Assembly (NCBI GenBank): GCA_001724265.1
Contig: MEDY01000242.1
Coordinates: 1 to 46,083, forward strand
Length of the DNA stretch: 46,083 nt
Reading direction: 5' to 3'
Source of the DNA: Rhizaria sp. SCN 62-66
Lineage: Eukaryota; Rhizaria, unplaced
The translations under genes and the position numbers were made by a program. This document shows, one piece after another, positions 44,356 to 46,083 of the stretch; position 1 is the first letter of the stretch, and every line of letters begins with the position of its first letter. The notes under the pieces were generated by a model. The model was not told where the DNA came from. It ran no database searches and saw nothing but the letters and a program-made list of their open reading frames with translations.

Positions 44356-45699
44356 TTACAGTGTGCGAAACAGTTCCGCAGGCACACCGGGCACCCCAAT
44401 GCGCACAGTCACCCCGCTGTCGCTGCTCGCAGTCAGGGCCGCCACCGCGTTGAGCCACGAGCCCAGTTTGCGCACCGCCGCCGCCGCCGCCGCCGCGGTC
44501 ACTGAGCGGCTATCGATGCTCACAGTCACTTGCTGGCAATTGCTGCCGCCCACAGCCGCTTTGTTGTGATCGCCGTCAACCGCGAGCGGAGCCAGCAGTT
44601 TGCGACCGCCACAGGGGTGTAAAGCAACGCACAGTGTCTCTGTGACCGGGTGGGGCAGCACGGACAGAGGCGGAAACGTATGTGAATGCGCCGATAAAGA
44701 CTGTGAAGATTGTGCCTCTGCCGACGACTGTGTAATCTCATTCTGCAGTCCTAACCATAAGTCCTGCTGTGACGCCGCTGTGACAGACTGCGGCTGTGAG
44801 ATATTGTTGTTTTTGAGCTGCGGATTGCGGTTTGCTAGCGCAGCACACAGTACTGCCGGGAGGACAGGGACTGCGGTGCCGGCGCCAGCAGCAGTGGCGC
44901 CAGCGGCGGTGGCGGCGGAGAGACACAGCATGGGGGCCTGGTGCGCGGCGCTGTAGACGACGTGACACGTCAGCATGTGCTGCTCAGGGCCGCTAGTGTC
45001 ATTGTCGCGCAGTTGTGGCGCGCCGCCGTCATCGTTCGTGGCACTGTTGATTGAGGTAACTATAATCGCGTCTGGGTCTCCTTGGGCGAGCTCAGCGGGA
45101 AAGAAATCGATGTCATCGCCAAGCTCAAAGTCAGCCAAGGCTGCTGTAGCGGCAGATGAGGCGGCTGCAGAGTCTGTAGGGAGCCACGAGATGGGGACAG
45201 TGGCTGCCAGGTAGTTAGTCTGAGGAAGGAATAAATGATAAGATATCGATGTGATATGTAAGTCAATGAAACAGAAAAAACGTTATATAAGAGAGAAGTC
45301 CATGTAACCAATAATCAGAGACGCAATCCTTTGTCTGGTTCTGACGATTGTTGTCAATTCGGCATGGCTTGGTGGCATATGGTGACGACTCAATTCTACC
45401 CAGGGGTGATGAAGATAAATGGCTGAAGAGCAAGTGTCAGAGACGTACGGGGGGCTGCAACAGTAAACCAAACCCACTAGGGATGTCAGTATGGGGCGTC
45501 ACCCAGCGCCAATGCACACTGGCTTGCGCAATCACCTGCGCAGCTTGACAGAACTGAGACGAACATCACGGAGGCGGATTGACATTATGAGACAGATATT
45601 TTAAGACACAGTATGAAACAATAGATGCATAATTTTGATCCAACGTACTTCTTGATACGAAAGTCCCTAAGAAGCGATATCCATGCTATTAACGAACAT
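44356..45699 (-). CDS. ATG10: ATG10 (E2-like enzyme of ATG12 conjugation), three inferred exons, one in-frame UAG
   Basis: ATG10 transfers the ubiquitin-like ATG12 to ATG5 during autophagosome formation in the cytosol. Exons on the minus strand are 45699-45649, 45553-45449 and 45219-44356, all phase 0, giving 339 residues and TAA. Exon 2 carries AQASVHWRWV, matching the family's W-x-W segment, and exon 1 ends LSYQE joining FCQAAQVIA, a typical ATG10 N-terminal helix. Exon 3 has YSAAHQAPMLCLSA, comparable to the family's YSxxYQVPVLYFRA. It then has LPHPVTETLCVALHPCGG, where the HPC cysteine (about residue 255, codon 44611-44613) is the catalytic Cys, followed by LGSWLNAVAA. TAG at 45667-45669 interrupts exon 1 at about codon 11, and no ATG lies between it and the donor. 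The exact start is uncertain (ATG at 45714, 45699 or 45684). The catalytic exon is firm; exon 1 is inferred. Confidence 0.8.
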
Positions 45700-45714
45700 C
45701 TCACGCAGGTACAT

Positions 45715-45990
45715 CAGTTCAAAAATCAACGCGATGACGATGCACAGCTAGGAGATTCGATTGGCGGCTCTTAATAGTAGGCATGTGATAGGATAAAGCA
45801 GCTTGTTTGTGGGTTTAAACTCTCTTTGATTTGTATTACGGATATTGGTGTTATCTCGAGGAGACTAAATAGCTGGTGTGATCATCATCGTCGTATTAAC
45901 AACAACAAAACGCCTTGGATTCTTCAACTGAAAGTTAAAAGCCACGCCACTGCAGAGGCGCAGTCTTTGAACTCTGAGCGGTACAGTTGC
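45715..45990. other. Spacer between RPS15A and ATG10 (tandem, minus strand)
   Basis: About 275 nt holding the RPS15A 3' flank and the ATG10 promoter. AT-rich; no element recognised. A short open frame continues upstream of the proposed ATG10 start with no family resemblance. Confidence 0.4.
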
Positions 45991-46083
45991 TTAGTAGACG
46001 AAGCCGAGGATCTTGCCACCGACGTGCTTGCGGCGGGCCTCGTTGTGGTCCATGATGCCCTTGGAGGTGGTCATGATGACGAG
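45991..46083 (-). CDS. RPS15A: Cytosolic ribosomal protein uS8 (RPS15A), C-terminal end only
   Basis: Partial gene entering from the right edge. The last 30 residues, including [16 protein letters not shown] and GGKILGFVY, then TAA, match the conserved C-terminus of eukaryotic uS8/RPS15A, a small-subunit protein that binds 18S rRNA. The rest lies outside the window. There is no low-complexity sequence and codons mostly end in C, consistent with high expression. Confidence 0.95.
   Translation of the reverse strand, partial: LVIMTTSKGIMDHNEARRKHVGGKILGFVY

Overview
This is nuclear DNA from a eukaryotic microbe, most likely a flagellated protist. Genes have spliceosomal introns, a mitochondrial-targeted BCKDHB, URM1, ATG10, MPDU1 and a cytosolic ribosomal protein. 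Two genes point to a microtubule axoneme: a tubulin-tyrosine-ligase-like enzyme and a CFAP119-like protein. Coding DNA is very GC-rich and full of Ala/Ser/Gly/Asn/Gln/His runs, while introns and intergenic DNA are visibly AT-rich. The lineage cannot be fixed from the window.

The central observation is that UAG appears to be a sense codon. Four long reading frames are each cut by in-frame TAG codons (6388-6390, 20537-20539, 23920-23922, 29101-29103, 37523-37525, 37634-37636, 37889-37891), and coding continues in the same frame beyond each. In two cases one conserved domain (TTL, leucine-rich repeats) spans the TAG. An inferred ATG10 first exon has an eighth (45667-45669). None of the ten recognised genes ends in TAG: seven end in TAA and three in TGA, including URM1, whose obligatory Gly-Gly end is followed by TGA. 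Ordinary gene calling would split four giant genes into nine pieces. All eight inferred introns also share the donor GTACG(T/A), with C at +4 instead of the usual A.

Layout from left to right: 1-1443 non-coding; a 2,699-residue TTL-like ligase (9822 to 1444, minus); an IPT-domain membrane protein (11317-13434, plus); MPDU1 with a ~1,100-residue N-terminal extension (17706 to 13780, minus); a CFAP119-like protein (18175-20905, plus); a 2,787-residue LRR protein (29760 to 21397, minus); URM1 (30199-30887, plus); a 3,149-residue zinc-finger/AT-hook/His-rich protein (41104 to 31655, minus); BCKDHB (42301-43602, plus); ATG10 (about 45699 to 44356, minus); and the 3' end of RPS15A (46083 to 45991, minus). 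Up to BCKDHB/ATG10 the genes alternate strands, giving divergent pairs with shared upstream regions and convergent pairs with short 3' regions.

The genes are mostly unrelated housekeeping and ciliary functions. URM1 and ATG10 both belong to ubiquitin-like conjugation systems, but nothing shows they act together.
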